Shown: positions 1-11,832, numbered from the stretch's first letter. The stretch: DNA of 64,000 nucleotides from Sciurus carolinensis (GCF_902686445.1 NC_062232.1:34800454-34864453), one strand, 5' to 3'. Translations and numbers: made by a program. The notes: generated by a model from the sequence alone, not told the origin.

Positions 1-34
1 TTGTTTGGGGCATTTTCTTTTCTTGTTTTCTCAT
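1..34 (-). CDS. L1 ORF1 protein, first 11 codons (L1-A, partial)
   Basis: ORF1p is the L1 RNA-binding, trimeric coiled-coil chaperone that coats L1 RNA in the cytoplasmic RNP. Only the start is in the window: ATG at 34-32 on the minus strand, followed by a lysine-rich N-terminus matching L1-B and L1-C at 8-9 of 11 residues. The start is chosen by alignment with those copies. Whether the remaining ORF1 and ORF2 are intact cannot be seen. The differences from L1-B/C (E for G at residue 5, P for S at residue 9) fit a related but different subfamily. Confidence 0.7.
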   Translation of the reverse strand, partial: MRKQEKKMPQT

Positions 35-639
35 ATTGTTCAGGAATCAGTGGGTCATTAAGATATTGCAGATTTCCTCTATCAACTTATAATGTCCCTG
101 AAGATTGCTAGTATATCCCCTCTTATCCTTCAGTAGCCTGAAGTCTTGGAGGAGGTTGATAATGCAGAGCTCCACGAAGAAGCTGCCTCTCTGGGGGTGG
201 TGACCCTCAGGTGGCGTATATTCCCTGCTAGTGGGCGGAGGTGCCTCCACTTGTTGACCAATGGTCATCCAATGGGGAAGTAGACTGTGGGCTGAGGCAG
301 GGCCTGTTTGTGCCTATGTCTCTGGCTTCACCGTCTCTGTGGGAAAACCTCCCCCGGCCGGGAAGAGTCACTCGGTGGGGACGTCTCGCTAGTCAGTTGC
401 CCTCCTAGAGGTTCCCCTCAATCTACAACTACCACCTGGGCTGGGCTGTCTTCTTCTGCAACGATCCCAGGGGCCCGGACCTACGTCCTGTGCCTGGGAG
501 CCTCACCCTTCGCAGGCGAGTCTCCTTAGGCTGCCTCTCCCAGAGAATCTGCCCGCCGCCCTGGAAACTTCGCTCCGCCCCTAGGCGTGTCTCTGTGCGG
601 CTCTTCCAGCAAGAAGCCACCTAGCTCCTGGGACCCTGC

Positions 640-1565
640 TCTGCACCAATCGCCTGGCTATGCAGCCCCTCCCCTGAGCCACCACCTGGAGCCCCGTACA
701 ATAGCTCCGAGACACAGAGACCCGCCACACACCTCCTCCTCCGGACAGCCGCCTGGTTTCCGACGCAGTCACTAGGAGTCCAAGCAACTCACTTCAGGTC
801 TCCTCCTCCTGCCAACCACCCGTAGCCCAAGTCCAAGTGACCCGCCCTGTTCCTCCTCCTCCTCCTTGGGGTAGCCCCCAGGGTGTTCAGGAGCGGTGGC
901 TCCGAGACCAGGTGACTCACCACGCTCCTTCTCCAGGCAGGCCACCAGTGTTCCGGAGCGGTCGCTTTTAGTCCAATCAACTCACCACTCGCCTCCTCCT
1001 CTGGCAACCGCCTGTGGTTCTGATGCAGTCACTCCCAGACTAAGTGTCCCACCGCTCTCCTCCTCCAGGCAGGCCACCAGTGTTCTAGAGCAGCTGCTCC
1101 GAGTTCAAACAGCTCGTCACGCAGCTCCTCCTTCGGCAACCGCCCGCAGCTCTGATGCAGTCACTCCCAGGTCAAGCAACACGCCGCGCTCCTCCTCCTC
1201 CTCCGGGCAACCTCCCGGCACTCAGGAGTGCCCACTCTGAGTTCAAACAGTTCACCACGCAGCTCCTCCTCTGGCAACCGCCTGTGGCTCTGATGCAGTC
1301 ACTCCCAGACCAAGCGTCCCGCCGCGCTCCTCCTCTTCCTCCGGGCAGTCCCCCGGCGCTCAGGAGTGCCCACTCTGAGTTCAAACAGCTCACCACGCAG
1401 CTCCTCCTCTGGCAACCGCCCGTGGCTCTGATGCAGTCACTCCTAGACCAAGCGACCCGCCGGGCCTCTCCTCCTCCTCCGGGCAACCCCCTGGTGTTCG
1501 GAAGCGGTCACTCTGGGTCCAAACAGCTTGCCACGCAGCTCCTCCCCAGGCAGCCGCCCGGAGCC
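640..1565 (-). repeat. Tandem ~132-138 bp monomers in the L1-A 5' UTR
   Basis: On the plus strand the string TGATGCAGTCACTCC recurs at 1021, 1153, 1291 and 1429, with spacings of 132, 138 and 138 bp. A diverged copy (CGACGCAGTCACT) lies at 761, about two periods upstream. Units contain a CT-rich block, GGCAACCGCC and 'CACTCTGAGTTCAAACAG'. The two units at 1230-1510 are nearly identical. In mouse, L1 promoters are likewise built from tandem monomers of ~200 bp (A, F, Tf, Gf types). This array probably has the same role, with transcription toward the left. The most-5' block (1560-1853) is not obviously repetitive. Confidence 0.8.
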
Positions 1566-1838
1566 CCAGCGGCTGCTCGAGTCCAAGCGCTATGCTGAGC
1601 TGCCTCCTCTACGATGATCCCAGTTGTCCGCGTTTACCGCTCCAGCCGGGGGAGGGGCGTCTCGCCGAGCAACTCCACCTCACAAATTCCCTGCGTTCCG
1701 GGGCTACCGCCCCATCCGGGACGCCTCCCCAACAGGAGAGACTCACCCGGCGGCTTTGAGTTGGTCCCAAGTCTCTCACTATCTCCTCTTTTGAATCTTG
1801 CGTCCTGGAGCAGCATGAAATGCAGCCGCCCTCTAGTC

Positions 1839-1850
1839 CGCCATCTTGGC
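1839..1850 (-). promoter_or_regulatory. YY1-type site at the 5' end of L1-A
   Basis: The minus strand reads CCAAGATGGCGG within ~15 bp of the inferred L1 start. The same motif begins each 5' UTR monomer in L1-B and L1-C. In human L1 a YY1 site at about +12 fixes the transcription start; a similar role here is inferred. Confidence 0.7.
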
Positions 1851-1879
1851 CCGTCTCAAGTCAAATTTTAATGCTAAAA

Positions 1880-3360
1880 ATTCAGTGCAACTACTAAAAG
1901 AATATAAAAGTGTATAAATTTCACACCAGTAGGAAATATAAAGTGGGAAAAATTCAACTGAACAGACTCAATTAGTTGCAAAAAGTATTAAACGAGAAAA
2001 AACACTGAAGTAAAACAAGTCACAAATAAAAATGTGTAATACAGAAATACATTCATTTATGTTAATCACAATAAACAAATGCAAGGATACAAAATAATAG
2101 AAGGCTCAATTCACTAGAATATATAAAAAATCTAGGCTTGTAAGAATCTAATAAAATATCCTGAAAACATATAAATGAAAATTAATTGAACTATAAGAAA
2201 AGAAGTGTAAAAAACTATCTTAATAGAAGATTTCAATATAAATTTAAGTCAATATTTGTGTGAGTCAATTTTTGAATTTTGAACAAACACAATTAAAAAT
2301 CTTGATCAAATGGTCATATACAGAACTCCACACAAATCATTGAAGAATACTCATTTTTCTCCATACCATGTGAAACATTTAGAAAAATTGATCATTTACT
2401 GGTCCATAAAACAAGTTTTAATACATTTCTAATAACTCATATGGACCACATTCTCTTAGCATAATGCAATTGATCTACAAGTCAATAGAAGTATTTAAAA
2501 TTTCTCATATATTTAGAATTAGCTAAAAACTCTTCCAAATGAATCAGAGAATAAAGCACAATTAAAATTTAAGATGACAATATTACATATAATATTGGGG
2601 ATATATCAGTATTTATAGGTAACTTTGTAATCTTAAAGTGTTTATATTAGAAAAGAAAATAATGGTTTCAATGAATGAGGAAAATTATCAACTAAAAATT
2701 ATTAAAAGAACCATATAATAAATTAAAATAAGTAGAAGAATGAATAAAGATACCACAGAGATTCACATAGCCAAATGGAATCTCAGAGTATATTAATAAA
2801 AAGATAAAACTTTGCTTTATTGATTGAGAATGAAAAGGAGATGTAACTTTAGAAATAGCAGAGATTTAAAAAGTAATTAAAATATGAGAATATTATAAAC
2901 AACTATTTCTAATCAACTTAAAAATATGAATAAAGTGGAAAAATTTCCTAGAAAATATAACTCACTAAAACTATTTCAGAAAGAAAACCTGAATAATCCT
3001 ATAACTATTCAAGAAATTGAATCAGTTAAACATTTTCTTACAAACATTACTTTTTACATGCTTTTATAAGTGGATTTTATTAAAATCGTACTGAAAAGAT
3101 CATTTTAATTTTATACAAGTTCTTAAGCAACATCTTCTAGAAAACTTATTGCTATATTCCCCAAGTTATTGACACCAAAACTAGATGGCAAGAAGTTACA
3201 GACCAATCTCATCGCTGGATATATGCAGAAATCTGATATTAGTAAATCTAATCCAATCATGGATAAGAAATGTAAAAGTTGGATTATTCTCAGGAATGCA
3301 ATGGATATCTCAGAAAGAGACCCATTCCTATTTGGAACTGACATATGCTGTGACTGATCT
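1880..3360 (+). mobile_element. Old, decayed L1 ORF2 sequence (L1M-like remnant)
   Basis: AT-rich sequence with many stops. Blocks such as 2930-3040 ('AAAAATTTCCTAGAAAATA...ATTCAAGAAATTGAATCAG') and 3160-3260 ('AGATGGCAAGAAGTTACAGACCAATCT...ATATGCAGAAATC') align by eye with the middle of L1 ORF2 on the plus strand, upstream of and at the start of the RT fingers. The part 1880-2900 is assigned with less certainty, from its A-rich sense-strand composition. No open frame survives. Confidence 0.5.
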
Positions 3361-3402
3361 TGCAGATGAGTAGGGAAAAGAGAGATTCTTAAACAATATA
3401 AG

Positions 3403-3695
<293 letters not shown>

Positions 3696-3699
3696 GTGC

Positions 3700-4015
3700 A
3701 ATAAATAAATATTTACTTATTTCAGACCTAAGGACATGGGAGCAGTTATTAATATAAAAATTTCAACTATAAAACCATTGTTAACACATTTGACTACATT
3801 AAAATTAAGAACTTCTGTTTATCAAATGGCAGCTTAACAGCAAGTGAAAAATGAAGATTGGGAAAAGATGTTTGCATCACATAAAATTGCCAAAGGTTTG
3901 CTATTTAAGATATATGAAGAACTCCTAAGATCCACAAGAGAAGGGCAAAAGCCCATTAAGAAAATGATCAAAAGACATTGGTTAGCATTTTATATATAAA
4001 TATAAAAGAGACAAA
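3700..4015 (+). mobile_element. Old L1 ORF2 fragment (C-terminal third)
   Basis: 'TTTGACTACATTAAAATTAAGAACTTCTGTTTATC' through 'GATATATGAAGAACTCCTAAGATC' matches the L1 ORF2 segment before the Cys-rich C-terminus, plus strand. It is probably the continuation of the remnant at 1880-3360, split by the SINE. Frame decayed. Confidence 0.6.
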
Positions 4016-4019
4016 TGGT

Positions 4020-4330
4020 CCCTGCCTTTAGGCTGGGTTCCCTAGAAGCCTAAGACAGAGATTCTTGAGCAAGGGGGAGTCTTCTAAGGAGGGACCTATA
4101 CAGAAGTGAGGAAAAGGTAGAGCAGAGAGAGAAGCTGAACAGAGATAGGCTGTGGGATGGCCTTTGTATTCCTGTTTCAGTCAGTTATTGTCTGTGAGCT
4201 ATTTCAAGAATGAAGGTGTGAGCCAGTCTAGCAGCATCTAGGGGGAAAATGTGCTGGTCTAGTAAAGGTGATCTGCACAGGGCACTAAGACAGCTACCAC
4301 AGTCATTCTCATCAGAAGTCAGAGAAATGT
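4020..4330. other. Unclassified stretch between two L1 fragments
   Basis: 'GGGTTCCCTAGAAGCCTAAGACAGAGATTCTTGAGCAAG' resembles the edge of a common old mammalian repeat, but I cannot name the family. No open frame of note. Confidence 0.3.
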
Positions 4331-5040
4331 AAAGCATGACTAAGATGAAATGTGATTTTTAAAAGCTACACTTATGCATTGCTGGTGGAGTTGCAAATTG
4401 GTGCAGCCACTCTGGAAATCAGTATGGAGATTCCTTAGAAAACTTGGAATGGACCCACCATTTGACCCAGCTATCCCACTCCTTGGCCTATACCCAAAGG
4501 ACTTAAAATCAGCATACTACAGAGATACAGCCACATCAGTGTTCATAGCTGCTCAATTCACAATAGCCAGATTGTGGAACCAACCTAGAAGTCCTTTAAT
4601 TGATGAATGGATAAAGAAACTGTGGTATATATATACAATGGAATATTACTCAGCCATAAAGAAGAATAAAATTATGGCATTTCCTGGTAAATGGGTGGAA
4701 TTGGAGAATATCATGCTAAGTGAGATAAACCAATTCCAAAAAACCAAAGGTTGAATGTTTTCTCTGATAAGTGGATGATGAAACATAATGAGGGAGTATG
4801 GTGGGGCAGAGAGAAGAATGAAGGAACTTTGGATGGTATAGAGGAAAATGGGGTGGGAGGGGGTGGGGGAAGGAAAGATAGTAGAATGAGACAAACAATA
4901 TTACCATATATATATATATATTACATGGTGTGAATCTACATTGTGTACAACCATAGAAATGAAAAGTTGTACCCCTTTTGTGTATAATGAATCAAAATGC
5001 AGTCTGTAAAACTAAGATTTTAAATAAAGAAAAGAAAAAA
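4331..5040 (+). mobile_element. 5'-truncated squirrel L1 (3' end, older subfamily than L1-B/C)
   Basis: Begins within ORF2 near the C-terminal Cys region ('TATGCATTGCTGGTGGAGTTGCAAATTGGTGCAGCC'). It continues through the ORF2 stop at 4752-4754, a 3' UTR with the purine tract GGGGTGGGAGGGGGTGGGGGAAGG (about 4850-4875), a (TA)n stretch and an A-rich tail ending near 5040. Compared with L1-B/C the 3' UTR keeps an extra ~120 bp ('GTGTACAACCATAGAAATG...'), which marks it as another subfamily. Confidence 0.85.
4374..4754 (+). pseudogene. L1 ORF2 C-terminal fragment (126 codons)
   Basis: An open frame encoding the ORF2p C-terminus only: [19 protein letters not shown], then [20 protein letters not shown] and a terminal QKTKG. 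It contains half of the Cys-rich segment and none of the endonuclease or reverse transcriptase. It is open by chance of youth, not because it is a gene. The ATG is internal. Confidence 0.85.
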
Positions 5041-5115
5041 ATAAAAAGGACTTGGGATATTGCTCAGTGACTAAGTGTCTCTGGGTTCAATTCCCAATAC
5101 AAAAAGAGAAAAAAG
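5041..5115 (+). mobile_element. ID-type SINE half-unit appended to the L1 tail
   Basis: AAGGACTTGGGATATTGCTCAGTGACTAAG then GGGTTCAATTCCCAATAC corresponds to the ID (tRNA-like) half, placed directly after the A-rich end of the L1 fragment. Its B box is clear and its A box decayed. It could be a separate insertion or a 3' attached piece; no TSD was found. Confidence 0.6.
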
Positions 5116-5119
5116 AAAG

Positions 5120-5440
5120 CTTATTAAGGTCTAATTTACAGACAGTAGCATTCACTAGTTTTCAGTGCATAGTTTGATGAGTTTTAGTCATTGCATGCAT
5201 TTATGTAACATCTACCACAATCAAGATGAAAACTTTTCCATCAAACTAAATGGTTTCCTCATGATGGTTTTGTAGCTGATCCCATCTCTTGGTCCTGGTC
5301 TTAGGAACCACTTATCCGTTTTCTATCACTGTGGTTTTGGATTTTCAAGAATTTCACATAAATGGAGTCAAATAATATTTTTGTTTTTTGTGTTTGACTT
5401 CTTTCCCTTAGCTTAATGTTTCTGAGATCACCCACATTGT
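5120..5440 (-). mobile_element. Old L1 3' UTR remnant, antisense
   Basis: 'TTGATGAGTTTTAGTCATTGCATGCATTTATGTAACATCTACCACAATCAAGATG' and 'TTTCACATAAATGGAGTCAAATAATAT' are typical of L1M-family 3' UTRs read in reverse. No coding potential. Confidence 0.55.
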
Positions 5441-5449
5441 TTTGTGTAT

Positions 5450-6060
5450 TAATGTGAAATAACATTTAACTCCACTATATTTGTAACAATGATGCAGTCT
5501 GACAATACCAAGTGCTGGAGAGGATTGGATTATTGTTGATTGTAAATCACTGTAATCATTCTCAAAAAAATTTTGGCAGTTACATTGTAAAGTGAAACAT
5601 TTGTTTACCCTATGATCTAGCAATTCTTTTTATGAAAATACTTGAAATAAAACATTTTATACATTTCTGGGAGATAGTCACATAATGAAAAAACAAAAAG
5701 TAAAGACCAAAACCATCAAATGTGTATTCACAGAAGAATTGATTAGAGTGTATTATATGTGTAACATGGATTATTATATACCAGTGAAAATGAATGAACT
5801 ACATATGTATGTGACAACATGAATAGGAAAATAAAATAATGAACACAAAATAAAAATATAAATATTTCAGGGGAGAGATAGAAGGATTGGATAAGGATGA
5901 AAACATAAGTAGCTGCAAGTTATTTACATTGTTATACTACTTATGTAGTGATGTCAGTAATTTTTATTATAGTCATACTTTATAACTTATTTGGGTGTTT
6001 TATTTATGCTTTCACATGGACAAAATATTATAAAATAAAAAATATAATATTAAAGTTTAT
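5450..6060 (+). mobile_element. Old L1/HAL1-like ORF2 3' remnant, sense
   Basis: 'CAAGTGCTGGAGAGGATTGGATTATTG', 'TTTGGCAGTTACATTGTAAAGTGAAACATTTGTTTACCCTATGATCTAGCAATTC' and 'GTGTATTATATGTG...GAATGAACTACATATGTATGTGACAACATG' follow the order of the distal ORF2/3' end of an old L1 or HAL1. Decayed. Confidence 0.5.
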
Positions 6061-7015
6061 GATTAACTAGTTGAAGATAATGTTTTTCAAGTAAGCCATT
6101 TGACCACAATTTTAATCTAAATTCCTTAAAGAAGCCATCAATTTCTCAAGCTATATATTCACAATAATTCATGTGTCCTATTCATTTTTTTCTGGAAAAG
6201 GTCCTAAAGGAAACTTTTAATCATATTTACTTAGCAGTTTCTCCTCAAAAAATTACAAATTTTGCACTCAGGTAAACTATTTGAGAATATATTGTCCTGA
6301 TCTAATAATAGTTCATTAAAATATGCCTTCACTTACTTTTCACAGGACTATCATGTTCTGTGAGGTCTCAGAAGATTAAAAACCAAACAAATGAAACTGA
6401 ACTGAAGCATGACCTATACTGACCATGTGATGGTTTGTTAAGAAATATCCTTTTATCATCCTTCCAAACACAGATGTCCTTTTCTCTCTAATTCAGACAT
6501 TCTGGGAGATGATTTTCCAAGAAGTACCTTCTGTTATGAAAATCATTTGAGATGTATTCTGGTTCTCTACTTTCCTGAGAAAAGATCATGGATAAAAATG
6601 ACCACTGAATTCAGCTGATCTGCCGTCATCAAATAAAATTTACTTTAAACAAAAAAAATGAAACTACAATTTTACATAGAAAAGAGATATGTGTTAGGCA
6701 TGGAGTCCTTCAGTTTTATATTCTATCTCTGTAAAGTTAGGACTTTTCAGTTCTTATTTTTCTTTAGCTCTTGGCAGCATTTATTACTAATGATCATGCT
6801 GAACAGGTAAATTTAAAAAGTCCAGTGATCAAGAGTAAGATGATAGAAAGGGGAGAACTGGCTGAACTAAAGAGCTGATTTTTGCTGCTTGAGAATGAAC
6901 TGAGGTCTTTGGAGTTTTCAAGAAAAACCAGAGCCACATATGTTAACTAGCTACTGAAGCCCAGAAATATTTATCCATGGTGACCTCCATATAATGGAAA
7001 CTTCATCTCTTTCTT
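6061..7015. other. Non-repetitive sequence, nothing recognised
   Basis: No open frame over 60 codons and no repeat signature that I can name. It may be plain intergenic or intronic DNA. Confidence 0.5.
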
Positions 7016-7373
7016 TCCTATAGTTTGGATCTGCACTATCCCCCAAAGAACCATGTATTAAAGGCTTGGTCTCCTTCCTGTGGCTCTGTTGAGAGGTGGT
7101 TCAACATTTAAATTATAGGACCTGGTGGGAGGAAGTTAGGTCATTGGGTGTGTGCTCTTGAAGGGGACACTGGGACCCTGACCCTTTCTTCCTTCTTTTT
7201 CCCTCCCAGCCACCATGCTCTCCCCACCCTGATATTCTGCCTTGTCATATGTCCCAAAGCAATGGACCAACCAACCATGCACAGAAACGTCCAAAATTGT
7301 GAGCCAAACTAAACTTTTGGTCCCTTAAGTTGATTTTCTCAGGTATTTCGTCACTGTGACAGAAAACTCACAC
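7016..7373 (+). mobile_element. MaLR-like solo LTR
   Basis: Starts TATAGTTTGGATCTGCACTATCCCCC and continues with GGACCTGGTGGGAGGAAGTTAGGTCATTGGGTGTG, CCACCATGCTC, CCAAAGCAATGGACC, and ends near GTCACTGTGACAGAAAACTCACACA. This is the usual module order of ERVL-MaLR LTRs. No internal retroviral region adjoins it. Confidence 0.7.
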
Positions 7374-7740
7374 ATTCTTCCACTCTGTATTCTGGAATGG
7401 TGAGGAATCTTGCTGCTTCAGCTGCAATTGGACTACAATGTCTTTCCCATCTCACCTGCTATTATTTTTGCTGGTATGGTGATACCAGTTCTCTAAGCTG
7501 GAAACCAGACACATTTTGTCTTAGAAAATGGGATTCTCTCTGCAATCTCTCTGGCTCATTATGGGTTAAATAGACAAAGAGCTCTGGTTTTGCTTGGGAA
7601 TCTAAACAACCTTTTATGCTTCTAAAGGAAACACACCCAGAATTCCAAATAATTGACTTTCAACGTGATTTTAAAAACAAAACCAGTGCCTGAATTGAGA
7701 ACTTTCTGTTGTAGAAGCTACACATATTTTTTAAAGTGGA

Positions 7741-7857
7741 TTTATAAAATAATAACTTTATTTTATTTAGTTTTGTATGTGGTGCTGAGGATCGAACCAA
7801 GTGCCTCAAGCATGCTAGGGAGTGTTCCACCACCAAGCCACAATCCCAGCCCAGAAA
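7741..7857 (-). mobile_element. ID SINE, antisense
   Basis: Reverse complement reads GGGCTGGGATTGTGGCTTGGTGG then GAGGCACTTGGTTCGATCCTCAGCACC, with an A/T-rich tail (plus-strand TAACTTTATTTTATTTAG). It is flanked by an imperfect duplication, ACACATATTTTTTAAAGTG near 7721-7738 and CACATTTTTTAAAAAGTG near 7862-7879. Confidence 0.8.
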
Positions 7858-7879
7858 GTCACACATTTTTTAAAAAGTG

Positions 7880-8910
7880 TTTTTAAGAAGTGGATGTCCC
7901 CTTATTTCCATAGGTCAGCCATATTTTTCTGAATCTTGTTTCATGTGTTTTAGTACATCAATTAAAATAGTTTTCTCTGAAATTATACCAGAACATCTGT
8001 CCATGTGTTCATCAATATGTCCAGCTGCTTCTTTGAATAATATGCTTATTTTTATTGTGCTACTGATAAGGTGTTTCTAAAGCATCTGTACTTTCAAACT
8101 GTCCTTCTAGTTGCTAAGGATTTTTTGTCTGCATTGATTAGTATATAGTTTTAGTATATGAAAGTTTAATGGAAAGTTTCACTGGCCCGTAAGCTTTTCT
8201 ACTATACTGTAAGGTATACTATACTGTAGGGAAATACTAAATTTTATTTATATTTGGACATCCTTTGCTTAACATTAGTCCTAGATGGCAGATGCTGAAG
8301 AATTTTTTTTCTTGCAATGGTCTGGAAGACTGTAGTTATACTCCATTTTGAAATGTGTTAAGAGGAATTTAACTCATTATAACAACTCATCATAACTTCT
8401 TGGCTACTAAGGTTAATCAGGTTAAAAGTCTAGATAATCTGATTAGTGTTTTGAGGAATAAGGAAACTATAAGTATTTTTGTGCCTACTTTCTCACCAAA
8501 CCCATTTTCTCCTCTTGGGTTCACAGCTAGAGTGCATTGACCAAGACCCTTTGTAGCTGGAAATGGCCTACATTCAAGACAATGGTTTCATATATAACTT
8601 CTCATGTGTTTTTGCTACTTGTTGGATGAGTGTGGAAGACTCTGAAAACAGGAGAAGGTGAAGACCCAAGATGGCAGACCTCCTAATCAGGAACGGTCAT
8701 TTGGAACTTAATATATGAGCAAGACATAAAATTATTGCATTCAGCCACTGAGATTGAGGAGTTCATCTGTTTTGAAGGTAGTATCATCACAACTAATAAA
8801 ATTCTGCCTGAACACTATTGAGAATTGTTTTGCCCTTTGTACATGTTGTGTAACGATTGTTCTCTGACAGCAATTCTCTAACACCAAGTAGGCATCCTAC
8901 AATTCAATTC
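7880..8910. other. Mostly unique sequence; possible old LTR end near 8500-8820
   Basis: 7880-8500 shows nothing I recognise. 8510-8820 ('GCCTACATTCAAGACAATGG...TCAGCCACTGAGATTGAGGAGTTCATCTG...CTAATAAAATTCTGCC') has the look of an old LTR 3' portion, but I cannot assign a family. Confidence 0.35.
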
Positions 8911-8914
8911 AATT

Positions 8915-9680
8915 CTGACATTAACTGCCTGGAGTTGGTATAGATCCCACATGTTAAGAGACTCAGTCTCAAGTCTTCCCTCAGATGCCAGCCATAGGTC
9001 CTAGTGTCCCCAAGCCAGCCAAATTTGAGGGTTCTCATGACCACTTCTTTCAGATTCAATAATTCACTAGCATGATTCAGAACTCACTGAAAGCACTGTT
9101 TTAATGATTAGAATTTTAATATAAAGGATACAACTCAGAAACAAACCAAAAGAAAGAGATGATTAGGGCAAGGTCTGAGCAAGAAGCATGGAGGGGCACA
9201 GAACTTTTATGCTTTCTCTTCATGGAATCAGAGTACACCATTTTCCAAGAACATCAGCGTATTTACCAACCTAGAGACTCAACTGAGCTTCAGGGTCAAG
9301 ATTTATTTTTTAAGTTTCATTATATAGCATGACCACTTAAATCATTAGCCATGTGATTGAACTCAGTCTCCAACTCCCTTTCCCTCACTCTAGATTGGGG
9401 AAGAAAGTTTCAACTTTCAGTCATGTGCTTAGTCTTTCTGGTAACCAGCTCTCATTCTGAAGCTGTCTAGGGAACCCACCATAAGTCATCTTATTATCAT
9501 AAACTCAGGTATGAATGAAAGAAGCTTGTTAGGAATAGAAAAGATAGATACTCCTATCAGATTTCCAAGGGTTTTTGAAGCTTTGTGCCAGGAAAAAGAC
9601 CAGACATATTCTTTATTGTATCACTGTTAAATGACAAAGGTCAACTCTTTTAGTATAAAAAATAGATTGTTTGAGATTAT
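8915..9680 (-). mobile_element. Old LTR, antisense (MER21-like by memory, family uncertain)
   Basis: Ordered blocks 'CAGTCTCAAGTCTTCCCTCAGATGCCAG', 'AATTCACTAGCATGATTCAGAACTCA', 'ATAAAGGATACAACTCAGAAAC', 'CATTAGCCATGTGATTGAACTCAGTCTCCA', 'CCACCATAAGTCATCTTATTATCATAAACTCAGG' and 'AAGGGTTTTTGAAGCTTTGTGCCAGG' recall a well-known mammalian ERV LTR read in reverse. Its ~760 bp length fits a long LTR. Confidence 0.55.
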
Positions 9681-9689
9681 TGATCAAAG

Positions 9690-10800
9690 ATTCTTTGGAC
9701 TAGGGCTTGTCCATGAGACATTTCCTGTGTAAGCTCTAAAGTTTTCTGCTTCATAATGGATTTTTTTAGTTCCTCACCCCTATTATAGCTCCAACATGCA
9801 CTTACTTTCAAGTTAAGTTCACATTCATGTTTGACTGATCAGCAGCTTGTTTAACTATTTTAACTTCAACATCCTTTGTATCATTTCATGTCTGGAATTC
9901 TACCACACTGATAATCTACTTGTTGAAATAACATTTATTGCTCTTTTTGATTATAAAATGTATACATGCTAATAATAACATACCGAGAGATAACCGCATC
10001 ATAGTATATTTGTAAGCAGTCTTTTTATATGTATGTATTTGCACATGAACAATTTTTCTGCTTATATCAATTAAATTATATTGCATATAGTATTTGATAA
10101 TGTGTTTTTCACTTGCCTTTACATCATAGACATTTCTTATGTCATTCAATAGTCTTTGAAACCATTTTCATGGCAATAAAAAGTACACACATGCATACAC
10201 ATATATATGTATATAATTTATTTAGACATTGTTTTAAATATTTGGCTTTTGTATTTTCAGTGTTATAAATAATATTATGATGACCACCTTTTATATAAAT
10301 CATTGTGTATATCTTTGACTATTTCTTTAGGATAGATTTATGGATTCTACCGTTCCTCTTAAGTGAAAAAAATATTATTTCTTGGTTAGTTGCATTTTAA
10401 ATAACATATGCATCTTTCTGAGGAACAGTTTGATACTAGGTTAAAAAAAAGAATGAAAATGCTCTATCTTTTAACTTGATTATCCCCCTGTTGGGAAGAA
10501 ATCCCAGTGAAACTAAATATAAACTAACAAAACCAAGAAATTTGTCCAAAGATACCTATAGCATTGCTTATTTATAGCAGAGACTCATACAGAACTACCC
10601 AAATATCTCAAGCTAGATATATGAGCTATAAATGTGGTTCAAAGATGGAAGTACAATGTTTTGAGTATGCTGCTACTTGGAAATGTATACAAAATAGTGT
10701 TAACTGAGAAAAAGACAAGGAACAGAAAGCATACCTTGGCCAACCCTTTAATATACTGCTCATTATTAATAAAACTAGATAATTTAGAGTAACTTTGATA
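9690..10800. other. AT-rich sequence with probable ancient LINE remnants
   Basis: 9910-10330 and 10380-10760 have the word pattern of very old L1/L2-like elements (for example 'AGAACTACCCAAATATCTCAAGCTAG', 'GTATACAAAATAGTGTTAACTGAG'), too decayed to place. 10190-10215 is a short (CA/TA)n run. Confidence 0.35.
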
Positions 10801-11832
10801 TTGGTGATTTAAGCATATGAGAACATTTTCTGTAAGTTTGTTTAAATGTTGTGCCAGTTTGCTTTTCTCACTTCCACAAGTTACCTCAGGGTGCGGGGGT
10901 TGGGGGAAGAGAATTTATTGTTTGAATGTCCATGTACTAGAAATAAAGGGTTGAAAGACGTTAGCAATCGATGTGGTTCCAGGAATAAGTCTTTCTCTTA
11001 GTTCTGTTTATCTCTGTGCATCATCTGCTTCACAGAAGGATCTGTCCTGACTTGACCCTGATTTGATCTTGCCAACCTTTTTGACGTTTGCTTCCTGTCA
11101 TCCTCCACTCAGTTCTCCCCAAGTCGCTCTTGGAGTGAGGCTCTCTGATTTTCTTGGAGAATTTTTGTTTGAAGCCTGGGTATCTTGAGTGTACTTGCCA
11201 CTCTAGGGCTTTCTATCTGGTTCTTCTCAACTCATTCTACTGATAAATGGTGTAGGACATGGTCACCTGGTTCACCTACAGACCATGTGGTTGCCTCTGT
11301 ACTTAAGGCAGTCATACTGAAAGACATATTGAAATTTAGTCTATGAAAGCATATGTGTGTTTTAAGTGAGTGATTCTCTAGGTGTTTGAATTTTAAGTAA
11401 TATAAAGAAGGTGTTTGGAAAGAGACCTGCCCTCAAGCCATTGAATCATCCAGTTGACTCCTTATTTCACCATAAATGGGTAAAAAAAATCCTACAAGGG
11501 TTTTAATCACTAAGGCAGAATACTACTTTGTTGGATCCTTCTTGGAACAAGTTATGAAGGTCAGAAATGGGAAGAAAGACTTGGGAGAGAAAAATAAGTC
11601 CCAGAAATATCAAGAATGTAACTTGTTTCCTTTCTCTGCAAAGAAACTAGCTTCCCTGAAAATGAAATCTATTATCTATGACTTGTGAATACTATATGGA
11701 AACTAAACCATTCGACCCATCCTGAATTTGTTTTAAAAATTTCCAAGAGTATGAAAATACACTGTGCTTTCAACAGGTCTACTATCTCGTGGCTTCAAGG
11801 TTGCCCTGGTGTCAGGGGGACTAGCATATAGT
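10801..11832. other. Unique sequence, nothing recognised
   Basis: A 70-codon open frame at 11476-11688 has no motif I recognise and no supporting context; treated as chance. Confidence 0.4.

Larger units (their letters stand above)
1..1853 (-). mobile_element. L1-A: 5' end of a LINE-1 (5' UTR and start of ORF1), cut by the window edge
   Basis: Read on the minus strand, this starts near 1853 with a CCAAGATGGCGG box, runs through ~1.8 kb of GC-rich 5' UTR, and reaches an ATG at 34-32. That ATG opens a reading frame starting MRKQEKKMPQT, close to the ORF1 start of L1-B (MRKQGKKMSQTN). Positions 35-200 also resemble the ORF1-proximal 5' UTR of L1-B (37112-37250), for example in the stretch about ending a tract 'TATTGCAG' and the segment around 'CTTGGAGGA'. 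Further upstream the two differ completely. The rest of the element lies left of the window. The high CpG content could suggest a CpG-island promoter, but the ORF1 junction and YY1 box favour L1. No right-hand TSD can be defined without the left flank. Confidence 0.85.

Noticed and set aside
1..1860. GC- and CpG-rich 1.8 kb at the left edge as a host gene promoter / CpG island
   Set aside because: Its left end runs into an L1 ORF1 start, it contains tandem monomers, and it ends in the L1 5' YY1 box. It is an L1 5' UTR.
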